NCBI GenBank assembly: GCA_029204225.1
Contig: CM055106.1
Location: 35,934,361 to 35,998,360, forward strand
Direction of reading: 5' to 3'
Source of the DNA: Diphasiastrum complanatum
Lineage: Eukaryota > Streptophyta > Lycopodiopsida > Lycopodiales > Lycopodiaceae
DNA length: 64,000 nucleotides
A program made the translations under genes and the position numbers. The notes beneath the pieces are model-generated. The model was given only the letters and a program-made list of their open reading frames with translations. It was not told the origin of the DNA and made no database searches. Positions within the stretch are counted from its first letter, which is position 1, and the number at the start of each line of letters is the position of its first letter. Below are positions 34,988 to 45,001 of the stretch, one piece after another.

Positions 34988-35040
<53 letters not shown>
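34590..35040 (+). repeat. Composite simple-repeat leader of hAT gene 1
   Basis: Order on the plus strand: (GA)n about 34588-34681, GT-rich 34683-34886, TTTAGGG repeats 34887-34948, then (GA)n 34990-35041 ending four bases before the ATG. The last GA run is open in frame with the transposase and would read as alternating Arg-Glu. The second hAT gene has the same layout (50511-51257). Confidence 0.85.
34887..34948 (+). repeat. Interstitial telomere-type repeats
   Basis: About seven to eight TTTAGGG units, two of them imperfect (TTTAGGA, GCTTGGG). TTTAGGG is the plant telomere unit. Confidence 0.92.
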
Positions 35041-35043
<3 letters not shown>

Positions 35044-35044
35044 T

Positions 35045-35170
35045 ATGGCTGCTCGTCCCATTTGGGATGAGGTGGAGGTGATGCCCGACAAAAAGTGGCG
35101 TTGCCCTTTTTGTCGAAAGCAGTTCACAGGGAACGCCTCTCGGGTTCGAGCACATCTGGGTGGGTTGTGA
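35045..35170 (+). pseudogene. hAT 1 BED-type zinc finger exon
   Basis: MAARPIWDEVEVMPDKKWRC, then PFCRKQFTGNASRVRAHLGG. The C-x2-C ... H-x-H-like spacing is that of a BED finger, the DNA-binding N-terminus of hAT transposases. The frame stops at TGA 35168; a one-base shift would join it to the next segment. The ATG lies directly after the GA tract. Confidence 0.75.
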
Positions 35171-36040
35171 GTCCGATCCACAGGGGGACGCTATGGGATC
35201 GGCGTTTGTATGGTCATCCCCGCTGCGGAGAGGGCTCACATTATCGAGACATATTCTGAGCCAGCCGCTGAGCCCGACGAGCTGTCCACAGATGTTGCGG
35301 ACTCTATTTCCACTGGTGCACCCACTGCCACCGCCCCTGCCACTGGTACACCCAGCGCCACCGCCCCCACCGTCGCATCTGCACCCGCCACCGCCGCTGC
35401 ATCCGCACCCGCCACCACCACCGCCTTCGCCACAGCCACCCGTGCCCTCCGCCAGTACTCCCCATGGATCCACAGCCTCCACTGCTGCACCTACGCCTCT
35501 GCCATCACTGTCAGATCTACACGGCCCGTCCACATCCTCTGCTTCCGCACCTGCACCTATGCCACCACCTCCAGATCCGCATCGTCCATCCACATCCTCC
35601 CAGCCATCCACATCCCGAGGCACCAGACAGATGTCCATGCCGGGATCTTTCAGAGAGGGGCAGCACAGAGAGGCCACCAGGACCATGGCACAGATGTTCT
35701 ATGACCTGAACCTCCCCTTCATCATGGCATCATCCCGCATCTTTCGAGAGGCTATCTCGAAAGTTGCAGTCTGCGGGCCCGGCTACACACCACCCACAGC
35801 CGACGCACTACACGGCCCGTTGCTCTAGGATCGGGTTGCATCAGTCAGAGAGAGACTAGCCGCACTGCATGAGGCTTGGGATAGATACGACTGTTCCATC
35901 ATGGCTGATGGGTGGACTGATCGTCGCAGACGTCCACTCATCAACGTGATTGTTTCTAGTTGTTACGGTTCCATGTTCTTGTGCAGCATCGACGCCTCCG
36001 AGGCAAAGAGGGTGCACTCGACCTAGTACATTTAGGGCAT
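35171..36040 (+). pseudogene. hAT 1 linker and first half of DUF659
   Basis: A proline-rich linker leads into QMFYDLNLPFIMASSRIFRE, then (after TAG at 35826) EAWDRYDCSIMADGWTDRRR, LINVIVSSCYGSMFLCSIDA and SEAKRVHST. This is the canonical start of DUF659, which carries the first catalytic aspartate (the D of MADGWTD). Two TAG codons follow where CAG is expected, and then the sequence switches strand. Confidence 0.85.
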
Positions 36041-36870
36041 CATTCGCGCAGTACCTGGCAGGGTCCAGCTCAAAACGCTGGAGAGACTCGCCTATGCGGT
36101 CCATGAACTCGTAAATGAGGCCCATCGTGCACCCCTCGTGATCAACGAGCCTCAGAACAAAGTAGATGGGGCGCATGACGTCCATGAGCTGCTGCATATC
36201 CACCCAGAAAGGCTCCATGAAGAGGATGTCGTGGAAGGCCAAGCCCTCTGGGGTCGTGGACAGGTCCATGGCGGTGAACTCTGCAGAAGTGGCCATGTGC
36301 CGCAATTCACCCTTGAGCTTGTGTAGCCGCTCAAGCATGATGAACTGGTAGGCGAAGCGGGCTTCTTCAAGTCAAGCCTGCATTGACAAACGGAATGAGA
36401 GGCGCACATGAAACGAGCAAAAAATAAGGAAGCATCTTGAACGAGCCAAAAAATAAGTAGCCGCTTACCTGCTGAATGTGTGGAAAAGGGCTGTCATGCG
36501 GCGCTTGCGTGTGACGAAGTCCACAACCGCAAGTGCCCTCGTGAGAATCTCACTGACCCAAGGCAGGCACCCGATGGAATGCAGGAGGAGGTCTAATGAG
36601 TGTGCGGCGCATGGAGTCCAGACAATGGAGGGTAGTCTGCCATAAGAAGCTCCCCCATACCGCGGCAGTTGGACGCATTGTCCGTCACAACCTTTCGCGG
36701 TACGTTCACACAATCAGTTCACAGCTTGGAAACACCTTGCAATCAATCGAAAACTACGCAAAACTATTGTATCAACATTAAGCAGTAAACGACCAAGCAA
36801 CTAATAAAAGAAGATTATACCTGGACAACGCGCTGTGGCCCGACCTCCTCTAATTTTCCGTCTCACCATC
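36040..36870 (-). pseudogene. hAT 1 central exons in inverted orientation
   Basis: On the minus strand: LEEVGPQRVVQ followed by a GTATAA donor (36819), an acceptor near 36705, VVTDNASNC, YPSIVWTPCAAHSLDLLLHS (after a one-base deletion), an intron, then ERLHKLKGELRHMA, PFWVDMQQLMDVMRPIYFVL and RFELDPARYCA. These are the second half of DUF659 and the central region, exactly the part missing from the plus strand between 36040 and 36970. Re-inverting the block would restore collinearity. Confidence 0.85.
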
Positions 36871-36969
36871 CTTACTTCCACTTCGCAATCTGTTTCGTCT
36901 TGCTGCCGCAACACGATGGTATGTAACTGTTGCCTCCATGTGGTTTGGTCCACAGGGGTTGGAGCCTAT

Positions 36970-38368
36970 CAGGCGCTTGTGGCAGTGACGCTGGGATAAG
37001 TTTCACCGTCCCATTCACAGTGTGGCCCACATATTGCATCCGCTGTTTCAAAGCGAAAGGCAGTATGACGATGTAGAGCTGCGTGCGGACTGGTTCGCAT
37101 ACATCTGCCTCCTCAGCAGCGACATTGGGTTCCGCAGTAGGCTCGAGGTGCAGAGGCTCAGTTACAGGTAAACTCTTGATCTATCGTACGCTGTCGTTCG
37201 TTCAATTTCCCTGCGCGGGCTCAAGTGTACTCAAGCATATCGTTGCTCAACTGCAGGCACTCTCTGGGGCTGTTCGGTGAGGACCTTGCACGTGTTCGAG
37301 AGAACAGGCTCTTGCCTGTATCATGGTGGGAGAGCTACGACGTTGGACAACCAGACTTGAGGACGCTCGCGCTCCGAGTCCTTTCACAGGTATGTTGTCT
37401 AATCTCATTCATCCAACCAGTTTTCGCATTTTCTCTACAAGGTCGGTACTCACTCGAGTTGTTGCCAATTAATGCAGGACTGTTCTACTTGCGTGTGCGA
37501 GCGGAACTGGTCAGCGTTCAGCCTTGTTCACACGAACAGGCGGAACCGTCTGACGACGAAGTGATGCAATGACCTGGTGTACTGCAACACCAACACCAGG
37601 GTGGTTCGACACATCACGGAGAGCATGAGGGCAGGAGGCGCACGCGCCCTACTGCTGCAGGTATATTTCGTTGCTTTGTCGTTTTGCTTTCGTATTGGTT
37701 TAAGACATTCAGTTTAATGCCCTCACGGTTGCTTCGGCTATTCTCACGAATGATTGACTTGTGCAGGTCAATCCCGATGAGTGCCTGGTTGCAACGGCCG
37801 ATCATGAGCCAGAGCCAGAGGTTGATCCAGACGATGCCGCTCGGCGTGCTCTGCGGGGTGATCTCGAGGATGATGCCGATGTCGATGAGACCACCCCCCT
37901 CCCTGCTGACGTTCCATTGCCCTCCTTTGATGATGAGCCCACATATGATTCAGACGAGACGGTCGACCTTGCAAGGGATGGTCCACGTGCCCCACCCAGT
38001 ACTCCCGCATCATGCCCCCTTTCAGATGATGGCTGGTCAGAGTTTGCGAGGGAGACAGAGGCTGCTGCCCAGAGACAGATAGCGCAGAGACGACATCACA
38101 GGCAGGCAGTTCTTCCCAGAGACCCCCCCGTGGCAAAGGGAGACCCCCAGGCAGGAGTGTACCACAGAGGGTTCCTTTCGGCAGACCCAGAGGCAGGTCA
38201 GCCACGAGGGGACGCACTGATGATTTTTCCAGTCGTCTCTTGGTAGGCGTTGGTCCAGACTTAGAGGAGTCCCAGATGCCTCCAAACTCCCAGCTAGACT
38301 TTGTATTTGACACCCCTGCAGATGCATCTGGCACGCAGAGGGATGATTTTTTTATCACAGACTTGTAG
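36970..38368 (+). pseudogene. hAT 1 C-terminal dimerisation exons
   Basis: Plus-strand exons: RRLWQ-stop-RWDKFHRPIH to LEVQRLSYR (ending 37167), LGLFGEDLARVRENRLLP and SWWESYDVGQPDLRTLALRV (37257-37389), CSTCVCERNWSAFSLVHTNR (from 37478) to 37660, and an acidic tail from 37767 to the stop at 38368. The WW, LRxLAxRVLSQ and CERNWS motifs define the hAT dimerisation domain. TGA at 37553 and at 36989 can each be explained by CGA-to-TGA change. The last 120 bp lie in another frame (GPDLEESQMPPNSQLDFVFD). Confidence 0.88.
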
Positions 38369-38528
38369 ATACTGATACACATTTTAGCATCATGTACAGT
38401 GGCATCAGATGAGATGTATATATTTTTTTACAGTCTATTTGTGTCATGGCTAATTTATCGTGGTTGCTTACAAATGGTTAGCTTTGTGAAATTTGAATGG
38501 TTAGTCAGAAATGGTTTGCTCCGTGCAA

Positions 38529-38531
<3 letters not shown>

Positions 38532-38605
<74 letters not shown>
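38532..38605. repeat. (GA)n microsatellite
   Basis: About 74 bp of uninterrupted GA, 165 bp beyond the hAT 1 stop. Confidence 0.97.
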
Positions 38606-38607
<2 letters not shown>

Positions 38608-38657
38608 AGCACATCTGCATCTCATTCGTAACATATGCATCATGTTCAACCATTTAA

Positions 38658-38665
38658 CATAACAC
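38658..38665. repeat. Target site duplication, left
   Basis: CATAACAC, repeated at 39380-39387 on the other side of the element. Confidence 0.93.
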
Positions 38666-39379
38666 CAGTGTTTCCTCGAAACGCGTTCGAAACGGGACGT
38701 ACGAGACGACCCCGTTTCAAAAATGCCGTTTCAGTGTTTGAAACGACCGGAAAAAAAAAAACCAATTATTTTTTTTTCTGAAACCGCGCCATAAGCTTTG
38801 TAGTATGTACTGGCAATGGGCATGAACAGATTCTCGCAACCTAATAACCCATCCATGATAGTATCAATAATTTTAATAATTGACCGAGGAAAGTGACCAT
38901 AATCACCATACACAGCTTCTCCTCTTGAAATTGCATTCTAATTTCTCTGGAGCATTCTCATGAAATTGGATGTATCTACTTGTTACTAGACTGTCTATGA
39001 CATCTATAAACCCCAGAAACCGCGCCATAAGCTTTGCAGTATGTACTGGCAATGGGCATGAACAGATTCTCGCAACCTAATAACCTATCCATGACAATAT
39101 CAGTAATTGATCGAGGAAAGTGACCATAGTCACCATACACAGCTTCTCCTCTTGAATTGCATTCTCTAGAGCATTCTCATGAAATTGGATGTATCTACTT
39201 GTTACTAGACTTTCTATGACATCTGTAAACCCCAAAAATCCTCAAAAACACATTTTCAAAAAAAAAAAAACCCTAAAATTTTTTTCCCGTTTCGAACCTG
39301 AACCAGACGTTTCAAACGCGTTTCAAATGCGTTTTGAAACGCGTATGAAATGACGTACGAAACGCGCCCTGAAACACTG
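38666..39379. mobile_element. Non-autonomous hAT element (MITE-like), 714 bp
   Basis: Terminal inverted repeats begin CAGTGTTTC on both ends, with further GAAACG-rich similarity. The element is flanked by the perfect 8-bp duplication CATAACAC, and both the TIR and the 8-bp length are hAT traits. Both ends are rich in CpG and GTTTCGAAACG-like words, while the centre is AT-rich. The centre consists of a 236-bp direct duplication (38783-39018 and 39019-39236). There is no ORF of note, so a transposase must act in trans. Whether hAT 1 is its source is not shown. Confidence 0.93.
38783..39236. repeat. 236-bp tandem duplication inside the MITE
   Basis: ACCGCGCCATAAGCTTTG...GTATGTACTGGCAATGGGCA starts at 38783 and again at 39019. 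The second copy lacks a few short stretches (near ATTTTAATA) but is otherwise very similar. Confidence 0.93.
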
Positions 39380-40086
39380 CATAACACGCTAAACCCGACA
39401 CCCTAACAAATGGCACGGTCAACATAACACCATAACCATCATCAACCCAAACTTGTTGCATAGAGTTGCCTCAAATGTGACCTTTCCAAAGTTGTTTTAG
39501 TATGAGAATGATGATGGCTTCTCAATTTGACAACTTTTCCACATCTATTTGCTATAAGTTAGATGCAACTTTCCTATATGAATGGTTGCTAGAAATTAAA
39601 CTGTATTGCATAACTACGAACTCCTCACAAGGAGTAGAATAAAGAACAATGACAATAGGCTGTGTTACGTCCTTGGTTGATCCTAGTTGATGAGGCCTTG
39701 GCCATGGGTAAAGGGCCTCATGTGGTCCTAATCCTAGTGGTAGCCGATTACGTTAGCCGTTGGGGCTAATATGGGTCCTAGAGGCTAGGGTTAAGGTTAT
39801 CCCCATTTGACCTGGGTGTTTCAGATCTTCTTGTTACATTCATACTGCGGTTGTAGTACTTGTGTTAGTCATTTACATTCAGAGCACATTAGTTCTCTAC
39901 ATCTTAGTTGCTCGTTCCGGAACGGGACCCCCAAACAAATTAAAAAAATATGCATTTTTTTACAAAGAAAAAAAAAGACCATATCCTCCAAAGAATTAAC
40001 AACCATATGCCAGAGTTTAAAATAGCTTAAATGTTTAAAAAAAATAGCTTAAATGGTAAACAAAAATAGCTTCATTCTTTTGCTTC

Positions 40087-40368
40087 TCATGGAGAACTTA
40101 GGGCTCCAGATGAGGCGGAGTGTAGCAGTTGGATTGCTGGTACTGGATCCTCTGTGACATCACTTTCAACCCCCATATCATCACCATTGACAGAGAGGTA
40201 GAGGCAGTACACAACAGGGGTTAGAAGCTGTTTTGTGGCCAACTTCGCTCCTTCAACGAAAGAGGAAGCTAGGATTTGTAGTTCGACAATGCTTTTACAC
40301 TCATGATCTCCCATGTCATCTTGATAAGACAATAGAGGAATATGATGACCAAGGTTAGCAAGATCGGG
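40087..40368 (-). CDS. Candidate terminal exon of an unknown host gene
   Basis: Minus-strand frame open from about 40368 to a stop at 40087. It reads ILPDLANLGHHIPLLSYQDD, KSIVELQILASSFVEGAKLA, then TPVVYCLYLSVNGDD, ending SASSGALSSP. The composition and lack of transposon motifs suggest a host protein. A possible splice acceptor AAAAAG lies at 40369-40374, but the pyrimidine tract is poor and no upstream exon was found. 39388-40086 and 40375-41440 show no other supported feature. Confidence 0.35.
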   Translation of the reverse strand, partial: PDLANLGHHIPLLSYQDDMGDHECKSIVELQILASSFVEGAKLATKQLLTPVVYCLYLSVNGDDMGVESDVTEDPVPAIQLLHSASSGALSSP

Positions 40369-41461
40369 CAGGATTGGGACTTTTTCAGGGTGGAAGTAAG
40401 AACCAAGTTTTTTCGTTTGGAGTGATTAAACTGTCACATTCATCTCAAGCCACTGATTGCAGTGGATCATCGGTGATCACCCATTGAAACTCAAATTGGT
40501 GAAAATCATGGGAAATATACTTAAACCTGGTGGCAACATTACATCTATGGTCCCTTGAAGCAGATGAAGAACAGCTTCAACAAAGTATATAGACAAAGTG
40601 ATTATATAATGATGTTTTCAGAATTTTGTTCTAGGAAACCTTTTTAAAATGCACCTTCTTTTTGACCTTACCTACATCACCTCTTTTAAGAGAAATTAAG
40701 CGTATATTTTAACAACATAAATCAATGCTTGTGCCCCAAAAAATGCATTTGGTTTGTGTGTTCATGCAAAGCAACACCAAAGGCTGTAAGCATTGAAAAC
40801 ACCAAAATAGAATTTGTAAAGGTAAATATGAATTCCTAGTGGGAAGAAGAATGGAAAAAGAACATTGGTGGCGATATCAATATCCTCAAATGAGGTGAGA
40901 ACGTGGTAAGAGCACTAGAAAAATTTACCAACAATACTACATTAGTAAAGCAATTTGAACTTTTGAAATTCGCTCTGCTACAAAAAATCAAAACATAAAT
41001 TGGCACTGGAAAGAGTTACATGCCACAGTTACGATTACAAAAGCATGGACATTAAAATCAGTAAATTCTTTATAGAACCATAGTATTGCAAGTTTCCTGG
41101 AAACCAGTAAATCTTACCTTTATTAACGGGTGAGAGCTGAGTAGTCTACAATATGAACCATTAAAAGCTTCAAGGTTTCTATTTTCTGGTTGTGATTAAA
41201 AAATGCAATCATATATGAAATTAGCAGGAAACATTTTCATTTCAGTGTTTCTACTGAGAGGTCAAAAGTATTTCCAATGATCCTGTCACTTACATGATTT
41301 TTTGTGAGAGGACTGTAACTCTATTTGAAATCACAAGCAGTAAAGCTTTGGATAAGCAACAAGGCTCTGAGATGTTTATATTTTCATATCTAGTTTTTGA
41401 AGCTGCTAAAATACAAATCTGTACACGAGTTTGTGGACTGTGCAGGAGCTCTTGCTCATCA

Positions 41462-42752
41462 ATGGCAGCTCTTAAACAAGGCGTGCAGAATCATGCTGCA
41501 CTTGATCTCTCCTATGGTATGCACGGGGTAGATCAACCAGGCGGTTTCAAAAGTGATCAAGAGGAATTATCTAGAGACGATGCAATAACCCAGGCTAATA
41601 TGCACCACTCCTTATACCCATGGGGGAAGACAGCAAGGAAGAATTTGGATAACTTCCTCAGCACATGCTCTGATAAGGAGAACAATGGTGCGTTGCATGC
41701 TCAGACTTCTGGTGAAAGGGAAGCAAAATTGACCTGCAATAAAGCAGGATCTCAGAAGAAAGCTTTCAGCAGAGATAGCAGGGATCCCATCTGGACCACG
41801 TTTCAAGAGGATTTTTATCTTCCCTTCCCCATCCCCTCGGAAAGGATAGGAACAAGCTTACCTATTAAGAGAAAAAGAGGACGGCCACCCAAAACAGGAT
41901 CAACAGTGGGCATTTATAGAACTCAGCCTACACAAAGCAGAAAGGGGAAACGAAGGAGAAAAGCTAAACTTCTTTTCTCAAGACCCAGAAAGAATGTCCA
42001 TGTCTGCCTTCAGAACTCATCTAGACTAAAAGACAAAGGTTGTGATGGAAAACTCAGCAACTTGTTGATGGCATCAACACGAGGAAGAAAACGTAAAGGG
42101 CAAACATGCAGGGACTACCTTACTCCAAAGCAAACTGCCATGGGGAGTACAATCAGTTATGCTGTGGTAAGCACTTCTATTTTGTTGCCTAGTAACAAGT
42201 TGGTATGAGATTGTGCAGACATTGCTTCCAAACTATGAACAGTGCACCTCACTAGTTGCATAGTTTTAGCTAGAAATGATTCTTGGTGGACTATGTAGAG
42301 AAGCAAATGCATCATTGCTGCATTTCTGCTGATCAAAGAGCACTCATTTGATGACAGGGACCATCCTTAGAAGATGGAAGCAGTCGAGATACAGGTGAAT
42401 TTACAGATTTTGGCGATAAGCTTGAAGCAATATGTCAGGCACCATTTGATATGACACAACTGGTTCAACTAGTTCAACTTTTCAAGAACCGTAAGCCAAT
42501 TGTACGCTTACGCAATACTCGACAGGGATCTGTTTTCTTCTCCACTGAAAAGGAAGGATTATCTTACCTTGACCATCATCCAGGTAGCAACTTTAATGTG
42601 GTTTGGATGGCAATCATTCATACAAGTTCTGCCATATACCTTGGATCCCCATTTCTAGCTAGCATTTAATTGAAATCAAAGCTGTGTACATTTGATCTCC
42701 AGCTTCTCAAATAAGTGAGGATCAAAATCAACATGCAACTAGTTCCATGTGA
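41462..42752 (+). CDS. AT-hook nuclear protein, three exons
   Basis: Exon 1 41462-42166, exon 2 42358-42583, exon 3 42703-42752 (stop TGA). All introns are GT-AG, phases are consistent (0 and 1), and the product is about 326 residues. A classical AT-hook (KRKRGRPPKTG, about residue 130) and further basic clusters (RKGKRRRKAK, RGRKRKG) predict DNA binding in the nucleus. Exon 2 encodes a compact, conserved-looking segment (FDMTQLVQLVQLFKNRKPIV, RLRNTRQGSVFFSTEKEG). An acceptor TGTGCAG at 41439-41445 precedes the ATG, so a 5' UTR intron or more coding exons are possible. Family not recognised. Confidence 0.6.
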
Positions 42753-43412
42753 ATCTGGAAAGAAAGCTGAGTATAGGTAAGCACCATTCTGTGTCTTAAG
42801 AGATGTCTTCCTTTAGGATTACTGTCTCTATATGAAGCTAGAAATAAGTCCCAGGAAGGTAGCTTCACCATGTCTAGTTGCATGGCTCAAACTTCATTTT
42901 CATTTTAGAATCTCTTGGGCACCTCAGAGTGAAATATGCATCTAGAGTCAGCTAGCTGTCAGAATCAAGTACTCACTGCTGCATGTTTGAAACTCAGCAG
43001 TGGGATCTCTTGCAGAGATGCATTTGTTGGATCTACCCCTTGTTTGGCTGCTTGTTACATAAATGCCCTATTGGCTTCATTTCAAAACTGGGTACTGTCA
43101 TTCACATTCATAAAATCTGATCTGTGGGCAGAAATATGGAGGAGTCAGTATAATTTGTTGTTATCAAGAAAGCTTAAAATTGGCAGCACAATTATTGCCT
43201 AATCTTCGCAGCTAAGGAATCTGACTTTTTCAAGTAGCTCCTCAAAACTCACAGGAAAATTGATGCAAATGTGCCCCCGCTCCATCGCTTTGTTTTAGTT
43301 GTTTAGTGGTAGATTGACTAGCACCTTTGCAATGCAAAGCTGATTTCACACTGATGCATCAAAATATGCCATTGGATCAGTTTTGACGCAGCTAGGTGAA
43401 TATAAGAACCCC

Positions 43413-43414
43413 TG

Positions 43415-43477
<63 letters not shown>

Positions 43478-43500
43478 AGAAAGAAAGAAAGAAGAAAGCT
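43413..43500. repeat. GA tract forming the tail of a minus-strand LINE
   Basis: (GA)n from 43419, then GAAAGAAAGAAAGAAG, next to TTATTAATG on the plus strand. On the minus strand this is AATAAAGC(TTTC)n(TC)n, that is, a poly(A) signal followed by a microsatellite tail, as in some LINEs. 42753-43412 is the 3' flank of the AT-hook gene with no other feature. Confidence 0.7.
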
Positions 43501-43687
43501 TTATTAATGTCTTTTCCATGCCAAAAGGCATATAAGACAAAAGAAGTACATGTCAAGTATGTGGTAACCATGAGAGCGTCTAAAAACATCTCCAAAGTTG
43601 TAATAAAGAAAAACATCTAGTACACACTAAGATAATTACATAAATGAGAATGTCTCCTCCTGTGCAGAGTAGTCATATGTATCCATG

Positions 43688-44245
43688 TCATGATGTCAGG
43701 TCTGTGCTGACGCTGTAGAAGGATGTAATGCGAGCTGCAGCATGAGGAAGTGCTGGAGCCCGCTGACGTCGTATGTGAGCATGAGATATAGTACGTCTCT
43801 GTGTAGGAGATCTGGTGTGACGTGTGACTCGCATGGTCACCGGAGGCTGGGTGGTCCGTCGTCTCTGCATCCTAGGTCTGGGAGTTTCGTCGCAATCGCT
43901 GTCAGTCATGTCTGCATCAGAACGTGATCTTCGTCGAGAAAAGAATGATGTAATCTGAGACTGTGTGTCCGGATAAGTATGCTGAGCTGCCTGACATAGG
44001 TCCTGTCGCAGGAGGGACATTTCACGTATCATAAGTGCCACACATCGGGGGTCCTCGTATGAGATAAGGGATTGTAGTGTAGCTGGTGACTGACGAAAAA
44101 GACAGTGATATCTCCCTCTGATCTCATAGTAAACTGGACATATGAATAGGAAATGCTCCTCGGACTCGACCATGGATAATGAACACAACTGGTAGAGCCG
44201 CTCCTCTCGTGGAGTACCCTGAAAGCGTCCGGTCTCAATCGCCAA
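43688..44245 (-). pseudogene. LINE ORF2 C-terminus
   Basis: The translation has IETGRFQGTPREERLYQLCS, then EEHFLFICPVY, the Cys/His motif near the end of plant LINE ORF2. It ends in a basic, Thr/Arg-rich tail. The frame is open for 185 codons to the stop at 43688. Joined to the upstream segment only after a frame change. Confidence 0.8.
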
Positions 44246-44271
44246 CTGGTGTGAAGAAACTCGGAACTAGC

Positions 44272-44965
44272 CTAGTAGAAACCGAAGCCCGTGAGATAGT
44301 CCTGAGGTAAGATACTGTGGTAAAACTGGAAATCCCAATGTCTAGCTCCAGAAAGTGTCCTGTAATAGTCGGGGTTGACCCCAAGCTGTCCCTGCCATGT
44401 CCTGCTCAGATTTGCTCTATAGAGAAAGCGTCTAATGTACTCATGGGTGCCCGATGGAAGGTCTGTGATAGAGATGCCAAGTGTATCCAGTAGCTGGGAG
44501 GCCTGAGAAAACCATGATAGTCGATGCCCCTGGTCATAAAGGCGTTGCGATGAGGTAAGTGCCGTCTGTATATATCTCTGCTCATCTGTGTGTAGCATCA
44601 TGATACGCTGTATATATAGGATAAGCTGGAAAATGGCGGCTAGCTGTATGGGTGGAACATCAAACTCTGTTAGGATAATCTGATGTGGAACAGACGGCTT
44701 AGCTCGTATCATCCGAGATAGCATGAGAATCTGCAGTCGTGAAATACTGGCCCAATCAGAGGATGTGAGACCCCGTACACCATATCTCTGCTGCATATCG
44801 GGCTGTGGGGGTAACGAGTGTATCAAATAGCTGACATTTACTCGGGGCATCCCGAATAAATCGTCTGAAACTGAAACGCTCTAATTGGATGAGGGAGGCA
44901 TGACCCTTCCCAAGTCTGGCGGAGGCTGCCGGTCGCATGCCAAAAATAGGTCTTGTAAAAAGCAC
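44272..44965 (-). pseudogene. LINE ORF2 thumb/connection segment
   Basis: Two frames give GKGHASLIQLERFSFRRFIR, QLFDTLVTPTARYAAEIWC, then ISRLQILMLSRMIRAKPSVP and RLSWFSQASQLLDTLGISIT. These are typical of LINE ORF2 downstream of RT. The other LINE copies in the window show the same wording. Ends GFGFY before a TAG. Confidence 0.85.
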
Positions 44966-45001
44966 ACCAAGGTAAGTATAAGAAGATACAACCTCTAGGG
45001 G

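Larger units (their letters stand above)
35045..38368 (+). mobile_element. hAT transposase gene 1, broken, middle inverted
   Basis: A plus-strand gene with a BED zinc-finger exon (35045-35170), Pro/Ser/Thr-rich linker, DUF659 first half (to about 36040), then an inverted block (about 36040-36870), and C-terminal exons to the stop at 38366-38368 (FFITDL). Introns of 88-106 bp with GT-AG ends separate the C-terminal exons. Several stops (TGA at 37553, TAG at 35826 and 36013) and frameshifts make it a pseudogene. Transposases of this type bind terminal repeats, cut and paste, and dimerise through the C-terminus. Confidence 0.88.

Noticed and set aside
35236-35686. Gly/Ala/Val-rich ORFs on the minus strand
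   Set aside because: Antisense of the Pro/Ser/Thr-rich hAT linker; composition follows from the repeat-like codons.
35210-35704. 164-codon plus-strand ORF rich in Ala/Thr
   Set aside because: A second frame of the hAT linker; the frame joining to DUF659 is the other one (QMFYDLNLPF...).
39660-39960. Possible solo LTR beginning TGTTACGTCC
   Set aside because: Only the first six bases match the chromodomain Gypsy LTR, and no end or target duplication could be placed.
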